A stretch of 64,000 nucleotides of DNA from Thamnidium elegans (lineage: Eukaryota > Mucoromycota > Mucoromycetes > Mucorales > Mucoraceae): NCBI GenBank assembly GCA_025201345.1, contig JAIXMG010000012.1, forward strand, positions 310,001-374,000. The letters run 5' to 3'. The notes beneath the pieces were generated by a model. It did no database searches, had not been told where the DNA came from, and saw only the letters and a program-made list of their open reading frames with translations. This document shows, one piece after another, positions 45,424 through 55,719 of the stretch. The position numbers and the translations under genes were made by a program. Numbering within the stretch: the stretch's first letter is position 1; the number at the start of each line of letters is the position of its first letter.

Positions 45424-46383
45424 TGCTATTTATTAGAGGTGCGCCAAAAAAGTACGTGCTGGTAGTGTAAATGGTGATGTACCAAGAATTAACCATAAAA
45501 AAAACGCACATTTAACTACAGCCTTACCCTCGCGTCCAGGTTGGGACCTGTTCTGTAAAGAAATGTTGTGCGTTGGAGAAGTCAAAGATATCGTTGTAAA
45601 GTGCATCATTGGAAAAACAGTTTCTAGTGATACTTACAGTCTTGGACCAACGGAACAAAGTGATGGTAGGCGTGTTAATATGCTTTACCTGCCTCTCGAT
45701 GAATTTTCAAATAGTCTTGCTCCCATTATAATAGAAATACAAAAATAACCGATATGGATTTTGTTGGCAGAGTAATACGTTACTCTTTAAATGTTTTTGA
45801 TTTTACAGGTTCATATCCTCATCTCATTGTTATATCTACAGAGGGATTCTCAAGTCAACGATTTCGAGATACAGCATGCAATAAAGAAACAGGAGACCCA
45901 TTTTACACCCTCTCTTGTCCATATTAGGCACAAACAGCCAGATTCTATACTTTTGATTCAATCGCTACGCATTTGAATGACGACCGTCTAGATGAAATGA
46001 TTGCTTTATGTCATGTTTTCATTACTCAAGAAAAAAATATAATGCTGCTACATAGACATGGCGACAAGATAATCCAAACTATTTACAAGGTAGCCCTCGA
46101 TTCTTGCCCTGTCGAAACAGACCATGTAACCCAATTAACATCAGATGTAAAATCTTTTTGCGATATAATTGGGCGTCAGTTTAAAAAGGTAGTCAAGGAA
46201 GGTGATAGAAAACGCCAATTGAAGTATGCCGAAGATGGAGCAAATTTCACTCGTCAATTCAAGCGTAAATTTGTTCAATTATCAGATGGCATTGTTGTGA
46301 CGCCAATTGAAAGTATAGCGAATCAAGAAAGTGAAAGCGTGGACCTGGTTTTCGTAAAAAAAATCAAGGAAAAACAACATTAG
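45195..46383 (+). pseudogene. EIQ-family repeated gene, copy A (decayed, with 5' flank)
   Basis: Second member of the family also seen at 14.6-15.6 kb. Reading plus: RAGSVNGDVPRINHKKNAHL and PSRPGWDLF (45450-45560), DGRRVNMLYLPLDEFSN...LAPIIIEIQK with a stop at 45747, then in another frame SYPHLIVISTEGFSSQRFRD, CPYWAQTARF, and a 136-codon open frame (45973-46383) with MIALCHVFITQEKNIMLLHR and KYAEDGANFTRQFKRKF. The last part matches copy C (MVAFGYVLTKQEASLL and YANDGLIYNETCIRKY). The EIQ block is followed by stops, so the gene is broken. The 5' flank (45195-45380) contains sequences also found at 55.36-55.51 kb. Confidence 0.6.
45379..45420 (+). repeat. A homopolymer run of about 40 bases
   Basis: Uninterrupted A run inserted between the conserved ATACGTAATT flank and the start of the EIQ-family coding relic. 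The corresponding run in copy B (near 55386) is about 11 bases, so the tract has expanded here. Confidence 0.9.
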
Positions 46384-47203
46384 AAGGTTCAACTGGCCTG
46401 TGTGTTACAATGAAGGTAGACACGAGGGGCTTTTTAGTCGATATAGTAGTCATGAAACATTTCGTAAAGCATTTGAAAGAAACAGTATCTGATTATCCCC
46501 CTCCCCCGTATACTAAATATCCTATTATTTCAAACAATTTCAAGTAACGATTATGTAACAAAAGTTTTTTTTTTGTAATGCTTTCGGTCTACTGTCAGTT
46601 TAAGGATTTAGTAAAATTTTTGGCATACCAAATGAGTCTCGTCTACTGAAAATATATCAGATTTAAAATAATCCTCTTCCTGAGGTTTTTACCACTAAGT
46701 TAATGCCCGATTTTGATTATAGACGATATAGCTTGTGTTGCTAGTGATGTGAAGCACAATTAATAGGGATGACTACGATCGTTCAGGGCTTGGGGGACTT
46801 GGACTCGGAGGAAATTACGAGGACTTGAGGGACTTGGTCCACGCTCCCACTGATATATACGATATATCTAATCTTTTGATTACTGTTTAAAGTCAGTAAC
46901 TACAGCTTTGTTTGACAAGTACTGATTTACTATGAATAGATCTATACCTGGGATCCTCTTTCTATAAATTCAATTTATCCTGTTTTTTATTCCTCAAAAA
47001 GGCTAATAACCTTAAAAAAAAATTTAAGACAGAGAGAACTAAGGTTTTTATTATAGCAAAAGATGAAATTAAATATACATCAGGGAGTTGCCAAAGACTC
47101 TCTTCTTTTTCAAAACCTTGAAACTCGAAACTATCTTGACCAGAGAAAGAAAAGGCCAGATACAATGTTATACAAAATGATGTAAACCCGGCTAAATAGA
47201 ATT
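46384..47203. other. Intergenic, no gene seen
   Basis: 820 bases between the EIQ relic and the 3' end of the YdcZ-type gene. Contains a small GGGACTTGG/GGACTTGAGG repeat cluster near 46790-46840 and the palindrome TATATACGATATAT nearby. No coding frame. Confidence 0.4.
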
Positions 47204-47932
47204 TTAGTACCGTGTGATAACAACTACACAAAAAACAGCTCCAATCGAGGCCAAAATTCTCCAAGTGGTATAAGGTCGAACTTCCATGCCAACAAGACCC
47301 CAGTTATCTATAATACATGCTGTAATGACCTGTTGGGCGAAAAATACAAATTAGTAAATAATGTATTTTTTTTTATAACATGTTGATCAAAAACCAATTA
47401 CCTGTGCACAGACAAATAAAGCAAGGGAGGTTCCAACGCCCAAACGGGGTACAGCTAATATATTCGATAATACATAAAAGAACCCAACAGTTCCGCCTAT
47501 TTTTATTTTTCAAAAAATCAGACTTACCATGTACTACTCTAATTTATATAAAAATATACCTATCCAGGCATATCCCGGAGCGTCTATAAAAAAAAAAAAG
47601 AAAAAAGAAAAAGTTAAAATGGATCATTAATTTCTTTTTTGCATGTGTATACTTTTGACTACTTCAGTTGGTAAAGGGGTATCTAATACGCCAATATCTA
47701 TACCAAAAAAAATAAAGCAGCATAGTAATCCGATCGAAAAAGACATGAGAGCCGAAAATGATCTGCCGCCGTATCTAGTGAGTGTAGCATTGCATCCTAT
47801 TTTGAATCATGAATATAAGAAGACCAGGACAAATACAAAATCTTTTGTTATACCTGACTGTAATGCAAGTGTGCAGCCTGCAGCTATCAGAAGGAACCCC
47901 GAAAAAACCATATTGTCGAGTAGGTCGGCCAT
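47204..47932 (-). CDS. YdcZ/DUF606-type small multi-pass membrane transporter
   Basis: Putative DMT-superfamily exporter of the DMT_YdcZ type. Five exons (47932-47854, 47796-47704, 47583-47560, 47496-47402, 47329-47204) join in frame to 138 codons, the size of one YdcZ domain. The family pattern is clear: a first helix ending LQSG CNATLTRYGG, then SFSALMSFSIGLLCC, then PGYAWIGGTVGFFYVLSNIL, AVPRLGVGTSLALFVCAQVI, and DNWGLVGMEVRPYTTWRILA before the last helix. Four hydrophobic helices are expected. The third intron flank (exon 3 is only 24 bases; preceding intron 118 bases) is the least certain part. It is the only apparently intact known gene within the repeat island. Substrate unknown. Confidence 0.72.
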
Positions 47933-49567
47933 TATAAAACTGGATACGTCAAAAAAAAAGAAAAAAAAAGAAGAAAAAAAAGTAAATAACAGAGGGAAAG
48001 GGGGTTGACTGAGAAAAAGTAGATACGACTTTTTTATACATATAAAGTGCTGAGTCATGATTGCTGGGTAAAGAAAATAGTATAAATCCGATTGTGTAAC
48101 ATGCTTGCATGTTATAGTGGATTTTGTCTGTTACAGAAAAATAATTGTCGGTTAATGCAAGAACAAATTGTCGGTAGTTTTGCATCAATTGCACTGGTGT
48201 CATCTCCCTGAATTCCTTGGTCGTCGTTAATATCAGCTACGCTCCTTTTCTTTTTAGCAACAGTGCCTGCTTCTGGTTTGGGGAGAGGGATTTTTCAAAA
48301 CGTCACGAAACACTGTAGACGGATAGATGGCTCTAATAACCAAATGAAAAGTTACTCTTGTTTGTTGCTATTTTTTTTTTGCCATATACTTTTTATCATG
48401 ATAAACAATAGTTATATACCACTAAGCTTAAAGCTACTTCATTGCTTTTTATGCTTTTTCTACGAGAAGGGGTTAACTGTAGGTGTCAAAAAAAAAAAAA
48501 AAAAAAAAAAAGTCAAAATTTGTAATATTTATTTGTTAAGTACAGTGCGGCTGATAAATTTTGCGATTACTTTCTTGTCTCTCATAACCATGTCTGACTT
48601 AACTAAAGGTAAACATGTAGCTTGTTGATGGAAGCAACGCGTCTAATCACTAACGTTCTTTACAGCAATTGAAACCTACGGACGTTTTAGCTGCAACAAC
48701 TTTAATATACGCTACTGGAGCTGGAATTACCGCGGCTGCTGGCACCAGGCTTGCCCTCCAATTGATCCTCGTTAAGGAATTTAAATTGTACTCATTCCAA
48801 TCGCAAGACCTTGAAGGCCCTGCATTGTTGTCTATTGTCATTACATCGAAATAAGAAAAACTAAGTCAACCATACAAGGTTTTCTCAATAATGATGAGAA
48901 CAATAAGGAACTAGTGATCGTTTGGTTTGAAGTCTATGATAAGTATGAAGATGCTGAAAGCTTTTGTCCCAAAGTTCAAGCAAAGCTATAAGACTCAAGT
49001 AAATAAATCATATAAGAACAAAGCAAAACTAGACTTGAAGTCTATATTTGAAGAGTCGAAGCCTCAAAACTCTGCTATGGCTAACGGAAGAAGGGTACTT
49101 GATCGAGCGACCAATGTAGCAGCACAAAGATTGACCTTAAAGTTAAAGCTACACTCAACGGTATAGTATTAAAAAAGCAATTTTCTTTTAAGATGATACT
49201 GATAGATGGATTAACAAAACCAAACTTCTGGTATAGACTCCATCTGGTGCTTCTTTGTCTGCTTCAGTGCCGTCAACTCTTATTGCTGCTGTTTCTTCTA
49301 CTGCTTCATTATCATCAACTCCTGCTGCTACTGCTTCTTCTGTTACCGTTGCCTTATCTTCAGTTGAAGATAAATTAAACTCTTATATCAGTGAATGCAT
49401 CCCAGAAGGAAAAAAAAACACGGTTTTGATTTGCAAGAAAATCATTTTATTAAGAAAAGGTCAACAATGTAAGAAAGTTATTGAGCGGGTTGATGTGGAT
49501 TCTCTCTTAAAAACACCAGATCGGATGCATTGAATACAGAAATCGACGAAATTATAGGATTCATATT
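47933..49567. other. Region with unrecognised frames, partly repeat-derived
   Basis: Begins with the promoter of the YdcZ-type gene. Contains the second palindromic repeat (48088), an A run near 48488-48510, a 61-codon plus frame (48669-48854, LAATTLIYATGAGITAAAGT), a Lys-rich frame at 48927-49166 and a Ser/Ala/Thr-rich frame ending 49533 (SASVPSTLIAAVSSTASLSS, then ...YISECIPEG). These may be pieces of the decayed EVKP-family gene that follows. No intact gene could be built. Confidence 0.4.
48088..48114 (+). repeat. Palindromic dispersed repeat, copy 2
   Basis: CCGATTGTGTAACATGC followed by TTGCATGTTATA. It contains the 18-base palindrome TAACATGCTTGCATGTTA and shares 17 leading bases with the copy at 42614. 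It lies about 155 bases upstream of the YdcZ-type start codon. Confidence 0.7.
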
Positions 49568-50288
49568 TAACAACATATCAATCAATGTACTAATACGTTA
49601 TTAAGATGACGAATTTGATTATGATGACGGAGGAAGTGTAGTCTGTGGCGATGATAATGTATCTATACTGGAAGACATAATTGAAGGGTTTGCTTTGCCT
49701 GAGGAGAATTGGATGAATGAGGTTGATAGCAATATATATCTAAAGTTGGCTACACTACTTTGTGGTTTAAATGAGGCTATTGACACAGTGTTAAACCCGA
49801 AAAAAAAAACATAGCACAAACCCGAGTGCGTTGCGCCATCCAACTATAATACCGTGAAGATACCCTGCCTCCTTTTTTTTTTCGTTTTAACACAGTGTGA
49901 TAGAAGAACTATGAAAATCCAGCTAGATCAGTTATATGCAGAAACTAACGAAGAAAATGGTGTCATTATCGAGATATTTTCTAATCTGGTCTAGAAGCTG
50001 CCTAACCAAGAGCGTCTCTCTCATGTTGGAGAAATGAAGCTCATTATGAACTTCCTTGATCCTATTCTCTCTCCTATCCGCCATTGTCCTGATAAAAACA
50101 AGCTTCTTGTTTGGCTCAATCGACAAGATGAAAATACTTCAGTATTACAACCAGATGTGACCATGCTGACAATATTACAAAATATATCTGATATAACATT
50201 GGGGTATGTTGAAGTCAAACCTGATGATTCCATGTCAGTACGATGTTTCCTTGGTATTTTACACATTTCAACTGATTTCCGGAAATAG
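49568..50288 (+). pseudogene. EVKP-family (PD-(D/E)XK-like) repeated gene, decayed
   Basis: Fragments in shifting frames: ENWMNEVDSNIYLKLATLLC and GLNEAIDTVLNPKKK (49710-49810), KIQLDQLYAETNEENGVIIE (49915-49975), then an open frame ending 50288 with MNFLDPILSPIRHCPDKNKL and QPDVTMLTILQNISDITLGY followed by VEVKPDD. The PD-x(n)-E-V-K spacing is the PD-(D/E)XK nuclease signature, and a protein with GxxEVKP at this position is common and repeated in Mucorales as I recall. Stops and frame changes show decay. The family's role is not known; a mobile-element-linked nuclease is inference. Confidence 0.5.
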
Positions 50289-50588
50289 CTTCAGCACCCT
50301 TAATATCAAGTTAAATGTGTCTCAAAATTGCTAACACCATTCCATCTTTGAGCCCTTTCTTGTATTTTTCTTGTACAGTGTAACAAATGGCGCCCGGATT
50401 TGATAGGAGTTTTTACCGAAGACAATTTAAATGCTATTTGGAACGGTCAGTGTGAACAGTTTTGTGTACGAAAATTTATCCGCAAGCGTATCAGCAATAC
50501 CGAAGCCATTACCAATGTCGTTAAGGTATATTATAATAGATAGAATACGATAAGGATGGTGATTATTAATAGCTTTTTTTTCATTTTT

Positions 50589-51254
50589 TTTCTGAACTGC
50601 CTCACTCTTTTTTTCTTAGCCGCCTCACTCTTTTTTTCTTAGCCGCCTCACTCTTTTTTTCTTAGCCGCCTCACTTTTTTTTTCTGAACCGCCTCACTCT
50701 TTTTTCCTGAACCGCCTCACTCTTTTTTTCTTAGCCGCCTCACTCTTTTTTTAAGCTGCCTCACTCTTTTTTTCTTAGCCGCCTCACTCTTTTTTTTTAA
50801 GCTGCCTCACTCTTTTTTCCTGAACCGCCTCACTCTTTTTTTCTTAGCCGCCTCACTCTTTTTTTCTTAGCCGCCTCACTCTTTTTTTAAGCTGCCTCAC
50901 TCTTTTTTTTTAAGCTGCCTCACTCTTTTTTCCTGAACCGCCTCACTCTTTTTTTCTTAGCCGCCTCACTCTTTTTTTAAGCTGCCTCACTCTTTTTTTC
51001 TTAGCCGCCTCACTCTTTTTTTCTGAACCGCCTCACTCTTTTTTTCTTAGCCGCCTCACTCTTTTTTTCTGAACCGCCTCACTCTTTTTTCCTGAACCGC
51101 CTCACTCTTTTTTTCTGAACCGCCTCACTCTTTTTTCCTGAACCGCCTCACTCTTTTTTTCTTAGCCGCCTCACTCTTTTTTTCTTAGCCGCCTCACTCT
51201 TTTTTTCTTAGCCGCCTCACTTTTTTTTTCTGAACCGCCTCACTCTTTTTTCTA
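50589..51254 (+). repeat. Minisatellite, about 29 copies of a 22-23 bp unit
   Basis: Uninterrupted tandem array whose unit is CCGCCTCACTC, a run of about seven T, then CTTAG (or CTGAAC, CCTGAAC, or AAGCTG). I count 29 CCTCACT cores. The variants recur in an interspersed order (TTAG-type, GAAC-type, AAGCTG-type), which points to block duplication. The array lies just downstream of a decayed frame ending VCxxxIRKRISNTEA-like at about 50525, which has a GTATAT donor-like site. The TTAG-type units look like intron 3' ends. Confidence 0.95.
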
Positions 51255-51382
51255 AGGTGTACCAGAATATACTAACAATCTTTTTGCCAATGAATTAGAA
51301 AGTAGGAATGCGATTATATTTATATATATATCTTACCGTATTTCTTTTCGTTCGTTTACGACTGTTCGCTTCTTTTACTCGC

Positions 51383-51468
51383 TTCCCCCACTGCCACATC
51401 AATTTCTCTTTTTTCAATGATCCTTCTCGCGTTATTATTGCTCAAATTGGCCAGAACCAATTTATCAG
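51383..51468 (+). repeat. Dispersed repeat shared with 59570-59640
   Basis: The segment CCCCACTGCC...TTATTATTGCTCAAATTGGC CAGAACCAATTTATC recurs on the opposite strand at 59570-59640 (TATTGCTCAAATTGGCCA then AAACCAATTTATC). Both give the reading VIIAQIGQNQFI, so this is a fragment of one decayed element present twice, in opposite orientation. Confidence 0.65.
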
Positions 51469-51879
51469 CTTCAACACTGGCACTTATTCGGACTTGATTT
51501 TGAACAAATGGAACTTGTAATGTTAGGTATTGCATCCTCTGTTAGCCCAGTACGTATTAATATGTAATTCCTTCAGTTCCTATAGAATAAAGTTTAACTG
51601 GTAATTTATATTTAATTTCTTTGAAAAGGATGGAAAGCTTTTAGAATCCTTTAACGAAGGCAAGTCTGGTACCAGCATTTTATGCTTTGCTTGTGACCAA
51701 TTTGGTCAGCGTCAGCAGAATTCCCTAACCCTCCTTACGACTTTTTGTATCAAGCCCCTCTTCTCAGAGAGAGGCATCTCTATGAACTCTAATCAGTAAT
51801 GAAACCAAAAAATCACACTTAATTATGGTTCACTAAACTGCAACAGTTTAAAACCGCACCTCCTTCGACTCAGTCATCA

Positions 51880-54800
51880 TATAGTCACTACCTTAGACTT
51901 CAACAATTCGATATTCTTTCTTTACAGGAAAGTCACACTTCCGACGCCACCATTCCTTCAATAAATATGCAACTACAATCACTCCAAAGTTTTTGGACTC
52001 ATTATCATGGTATAATATCATTTCCTCCCAAACATGTATTAACATTATTGGATACAGATACTTTACTTGCTTCAGGTAGATTTTTGCTCTGTAAAGTTTC
52101 TCGCCCAAATAACTTCTATGAATCAATCTTTATTCTCAATCTCTATGCTCCTGATAACCCTAATACAGATAGACGAGTCTTTTTTAAGCACTATACTATA
52201 CGTCTTTCCAGCTTCATGCCACCGATACTATATCCCTACATCGTTTAATTATTTCAGGTGACTTTAGTTACGATTTTGGCAGCGATATATTACGCAACAG
52301 CTGTTCCTTTAAAACCTCCACAGATTGGGTAACCTTTCTGTTGGATTATTTCTATAACTGTATGACTTTTAATAATTTCGATACTGTACAAACATTCCAA
52401 CGTAATGCTTCTATTCATTCGATCATTTATTATGTCTATGCAGGCAATGATATTCAAAATATAATTACCGAGACGTGCATTGTACACATCCAACCACAAT
52501 GGTATGACCGTGCTATATTGTCAGTACAATTCTCCTTAGGTGAATCCCAATTGGGACCTAGACTCTGGCGGGGAAATCCAGTATACGCTACTAATAAATC
52601 TTTTCAGAAATTATTAGAGCAGAAAATAGGCGACCATGGCTGTTGATATATACCCACAATTGAAATGGGAAGCTGTAAAACCGACCACTAAACAGGTGAT
52701 AAAATCATTCAGAATTAAATATGTTTCTTGGCGAACTCAAACCCTTCGACAATTGGGAAGAAAGAGAAATCGCTTACTGCGATCTAAACCACTAATCGCA
52801 ACTATTCAACTATTACTGCCTAAAATTTATAATATGATACACATATTACAACAAGAACTGGTTGACGTGGCTGCTTTAAAAGCAGATGTTATTTGGCATA
52901 AAAAAGGAGAGTGATTAGCTCGATACCTCAAAAATGTGCATCAACAAGGGACCTTGATATATTGTTAAAATATGAGTCTTATAATTTCGTTAAAAGTCAA
53001 AAATAAGATGGTTTTATTAATTTGCAAAAAGAAGGTTATTTTATATAAAAGTGAGATCTGAATTCAATGACCGTTTAAATATATCCGCTTGTAGCTTATT
53101 GTGCTTATATAATCTGAGCCTGGTAAAATAGGTGATGTTTTGTGTAAAAGGGAAAATGGTGATTTTCCTGGTGTATCACAAATATTCTAAATAAGTTCTT
53201 TAGCTGGAATCTTAATTATTACACTGAGTAAATAATTAAGCTTGTCAAATAAGATTTTAAATAGTAATCAAAAGGTTAGATATATAGCTGGTATATATCA
53301 GACCTCCCAACAGTATATGGCGTCCCTTCAATATCCCTTACCGGATTCTTATGGTAATACCACTACCACTGGTGATCCCACTCGAATGAATCAATACGCT
53401 CAGGTGTAGAACTAGTTTATGTTGCCCAGTTTTTTTTTTCTTGTTCCTTAAGTCATCTCAATGTCCCTTGGTTCTTTTTTATTTTCCAGAATATTGTAAG
53501 AGCAGTGTCTGCGATAACAACCTGTCCATCTGGCACGCGATCTTCGAAACATTCGATGTCATCCAGGCCAATTCCATAATTGGATTCCCCAAGCTTCCTC
53601 TGAAAACCTTACTGGATCTACGTCTATACAAGCTTATTATACCACCAGATAATAAGCACTGGTCTCTCAAACATAAAACCTTCCTTGGTGATCAGTTTTT
53701 TTATCTTTGATACTGCTCGTATCCGTGTGGTAGGTGAATATGCTCGATATCCTCGTTTATGCCGACAATTGTATACTGATATTCTACAAACGCGTCCTGT
53801 CAAGCTCAAACCTACTATCTAGCCTCATATTCTTGAAGAATTATCTCTCCCAATTGACTGGTCTAGCCATTCCATGGTAACTAATATCACTGAGTCCTCC
53901 GTATGGAAGTACTATACCTCTCAAACTTTACGGCAAGATATCCAGTCGTCCTCTTTAATTCCTGTGAGATTTACTTCCTCTGTGATCAAAACCTTCTGGC
54001 TGTGTCGGATGTACCCAAATGTCCGCACTTTATTTTTTCGTTGTTTTTCAAAATGTATTCCCACCAAAAAGGTTCTCCTCAAATACGGTATAGTTTGTTG
54101 TACTTACGTAGTATATTCAATGATACAAATTTATACATAATTTATACAAGTATATGTTCTCACATATTGCTTACATAATTTATACAAGTATATGTTCTCA
54201 CATATTGCTTACATAAATTATACACAAATGTTGTATATTACATATATCTACTCAGACACCTTCTATTGTTCTCTTTTATCGATTATATAAGCATTAGACT
54301 GTTTTAATTCTTATCAAGGACAGATAACTGGTTCATAAATAATGCCCCAATTATTTCGAATGAACAAGCCTCTATCCTGGATCTTTTATTTAGAAAAGCC
54401 AATTAGAAAGATAATAAGCATTGCCGCTGTTACAATTGACCTTCTAAAGAAACTATTTATATTTCCAAATTGCTCATCCACTATTAGATGGTTAACATTG
54501 TCCATGTTTCATATTAAGTGGATAAGCGCTTATTTAACTTATTTTGTATATAAGGCACACATTATTTCATTAATAAAAACAACAATTCCTTTTTAAAGTC
54601 TGATAAATTCTACGTTTATTTTCTTTATTTTCTTTTTTTGATATTTACTCTTATTAGCATAATCGTCAATATCACATAGTTTCTTCCTCAGCGTGTTCCT
54701 TATGTGGCACTCAAACCGATATTAAACGTCATTTTCTGGTCGAATGTAATATTAAATGGAGTCTTTGGAAACAAATTCTAATGCAATATTTTCCTCGTAT

Positions 54801-55030
54801 TGGTCTATTGTCAGGATATATACAATTCACTGCGAAATTTAAAAGTCCCTACAAATATTCGTGATACCAAAAAATACTTCTCAGTCGTATCCACTACTCT
54901 ATATCAACTGTGGATTATCTATTGGCAGCATGGAAATGATAACTTAGTTACCTCATTACCCTCTTAAATTGAGCCCTCCTTTCTACGGATAATCACTCAC
55001 ATTGAACGATTACTCCATTCCACAACAGAT
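51880..55030 (+). mobile_element. Degenerate LINE (non-LTR retrotransposon)
   Basis: Protein fragments appear in the order of a Mucorales LINE ORF2. APE-type endonuclease: QESHTSDATIPSINMQLQSL, FILNLYAPDNPNTDRRVFFK, GDFSYDFGSDILRN, and TFQRNASIHSIIYYVYAGND up to LGPRLWRGNPVYATNK (51890-52640). Linker: VIKSFRIKYVSWRTQTLRQL and LQQELVDVAALKADVIW (52680-52910). Pieces further on: YQTSQQYMASLQYP (53300), the C-terminal RLYKLIIPPDNKHWSLKHKT region (53480-53860), and a CSLCGTQTDIKRHFLVEC zinc knuckle (54685-54740). The reverse transcriptase palm with FADD is absent, so there are large internal deletions; stops and frameshifts are frequent. About 310 and 565 extra bases interrupt it at about 52965 and 54095. 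It cannot transpose itself. Confidence 0.85.
54139..54214 (+). repeat. Perfect 38-bp tandem duplication inside the LINE
   Basis: Two identical 38-base units (54139-54176 and 54177-54214, beginning AATTTATACAAG and ending GCTTACAT), then a partial third start (AAATTATACAC). It lies in the extra segment that separates LINE pieces. Perfect identity means it is recent. Confidence 0.9.
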
Positions 55031-55045
55031 TAGTTTATTTTACTT

Positions 55046-55093
55046 TTTCCCTTTTGTAATGTTTCCCTTTTGTAATGTTTCCCTTTTGTAATG
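55046..55093 (+). repeat. LINE 3' terminal tandem repeat, 16-bp unit
   Basis: Three copies of TTTCCCTTTTGTAATG at the end of the LINE. Short 3' tandem repeats mark the 3' ends of many non-LTR elements, so this probably marks the element's true 3' boundary. Confidence 0.7.
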
Positions 55094-55181
55094 TTGGCCG
55101 GGAATTAACAGTCTCTGATCAGAGGTATTGATAAGAGGGAAAAATAATAAAATAAAGACAACGATATTCTGACTGTTGTAG

Positions 55182-55515
55182 TTACTGTTGCATTCGAGAA
55201 AATATTCCAAACAGAAAAGTAAAGTTACCAGAGAGTGATAGTTGTAGGATCCTCTTTATATATAAATGGCTTATTCTGCTTTTATAACCTCCAAAAATAT
55301 GGTTAATTCTTGGTACACCACCATTTACGCCACCAGTACCATTTTTTGTCGTAATTGTTTGGTGCACCTACAACAAATAACAGGTTTTTTTTTTTAATTA
55401 CGTATGAGTACGTGAGAAAGTAAATATAGTATGATAATTAAATAAACCCCTTTCTTTTTTTTTTGAAAACGAATTCATATACAAGCTAGCACCTTTTATA
55501 TAATCAAATGCCTAA
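55182..55515 (-). pseudogene. EIQ-family element, 5' fragment (copy B)
   Basis: The minus strand reads TTKNGTGGVNGGVPRINHIF, matching RAGSVNGDVPRINHKK of copy A at both protein and DNA level (GTACCAAGAATTAACCATA is shared). Upstream of it lies the same flank as in copy A (TTTACTTTCTC, ACTCATACGTAATT, A run). A further 55-base block (GAATTCATATA...ACCTTTTATATAATC...CTAAATATT) at 55470-55530 is shared too, but in the opposite relative orientation. No later parts of the gene follow. Confidence 0.6.
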
Positions 55516-55670
55516 ATATTTCAAAAGGGGCTTCCTTATGATATGGTGGTGTCGATGCAGGAATTTCCCTAAATTGGCACTTGTGGTATACCAAGACGAA
55601 AAGAACTAAATTAAATAGTGTCGAGTTACACCAGGCTTTCTCAAAACCACTTTTTTAAATTTTATTTCCA

Positions 55671-55719
55671 GTTCCACCGTTTTTTTTCTAGTTCCACCGT
55701 TTTTTTTCTAGTCCCACCG
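55671..55719 (+). repeat. Short tandem repeat, 20-bp unit ending in T-run and CTA
   Basis: Two full copies and one partial copy of GTTCCACCGTTTTTTTTCTA (the third reads GTCCCACCG). Like the large minisatellite, each unit combines a CCACCG/CCGCC core, a T run and a TAG. Confidence 0.8.

Noticed and set aside
50589..51254. The 23-bp array considered as a CRISPR or telomere-like array.
   Set aside because: No unique spacers, too irregular and internal for a telomere; minisatellite is the simpler reading.
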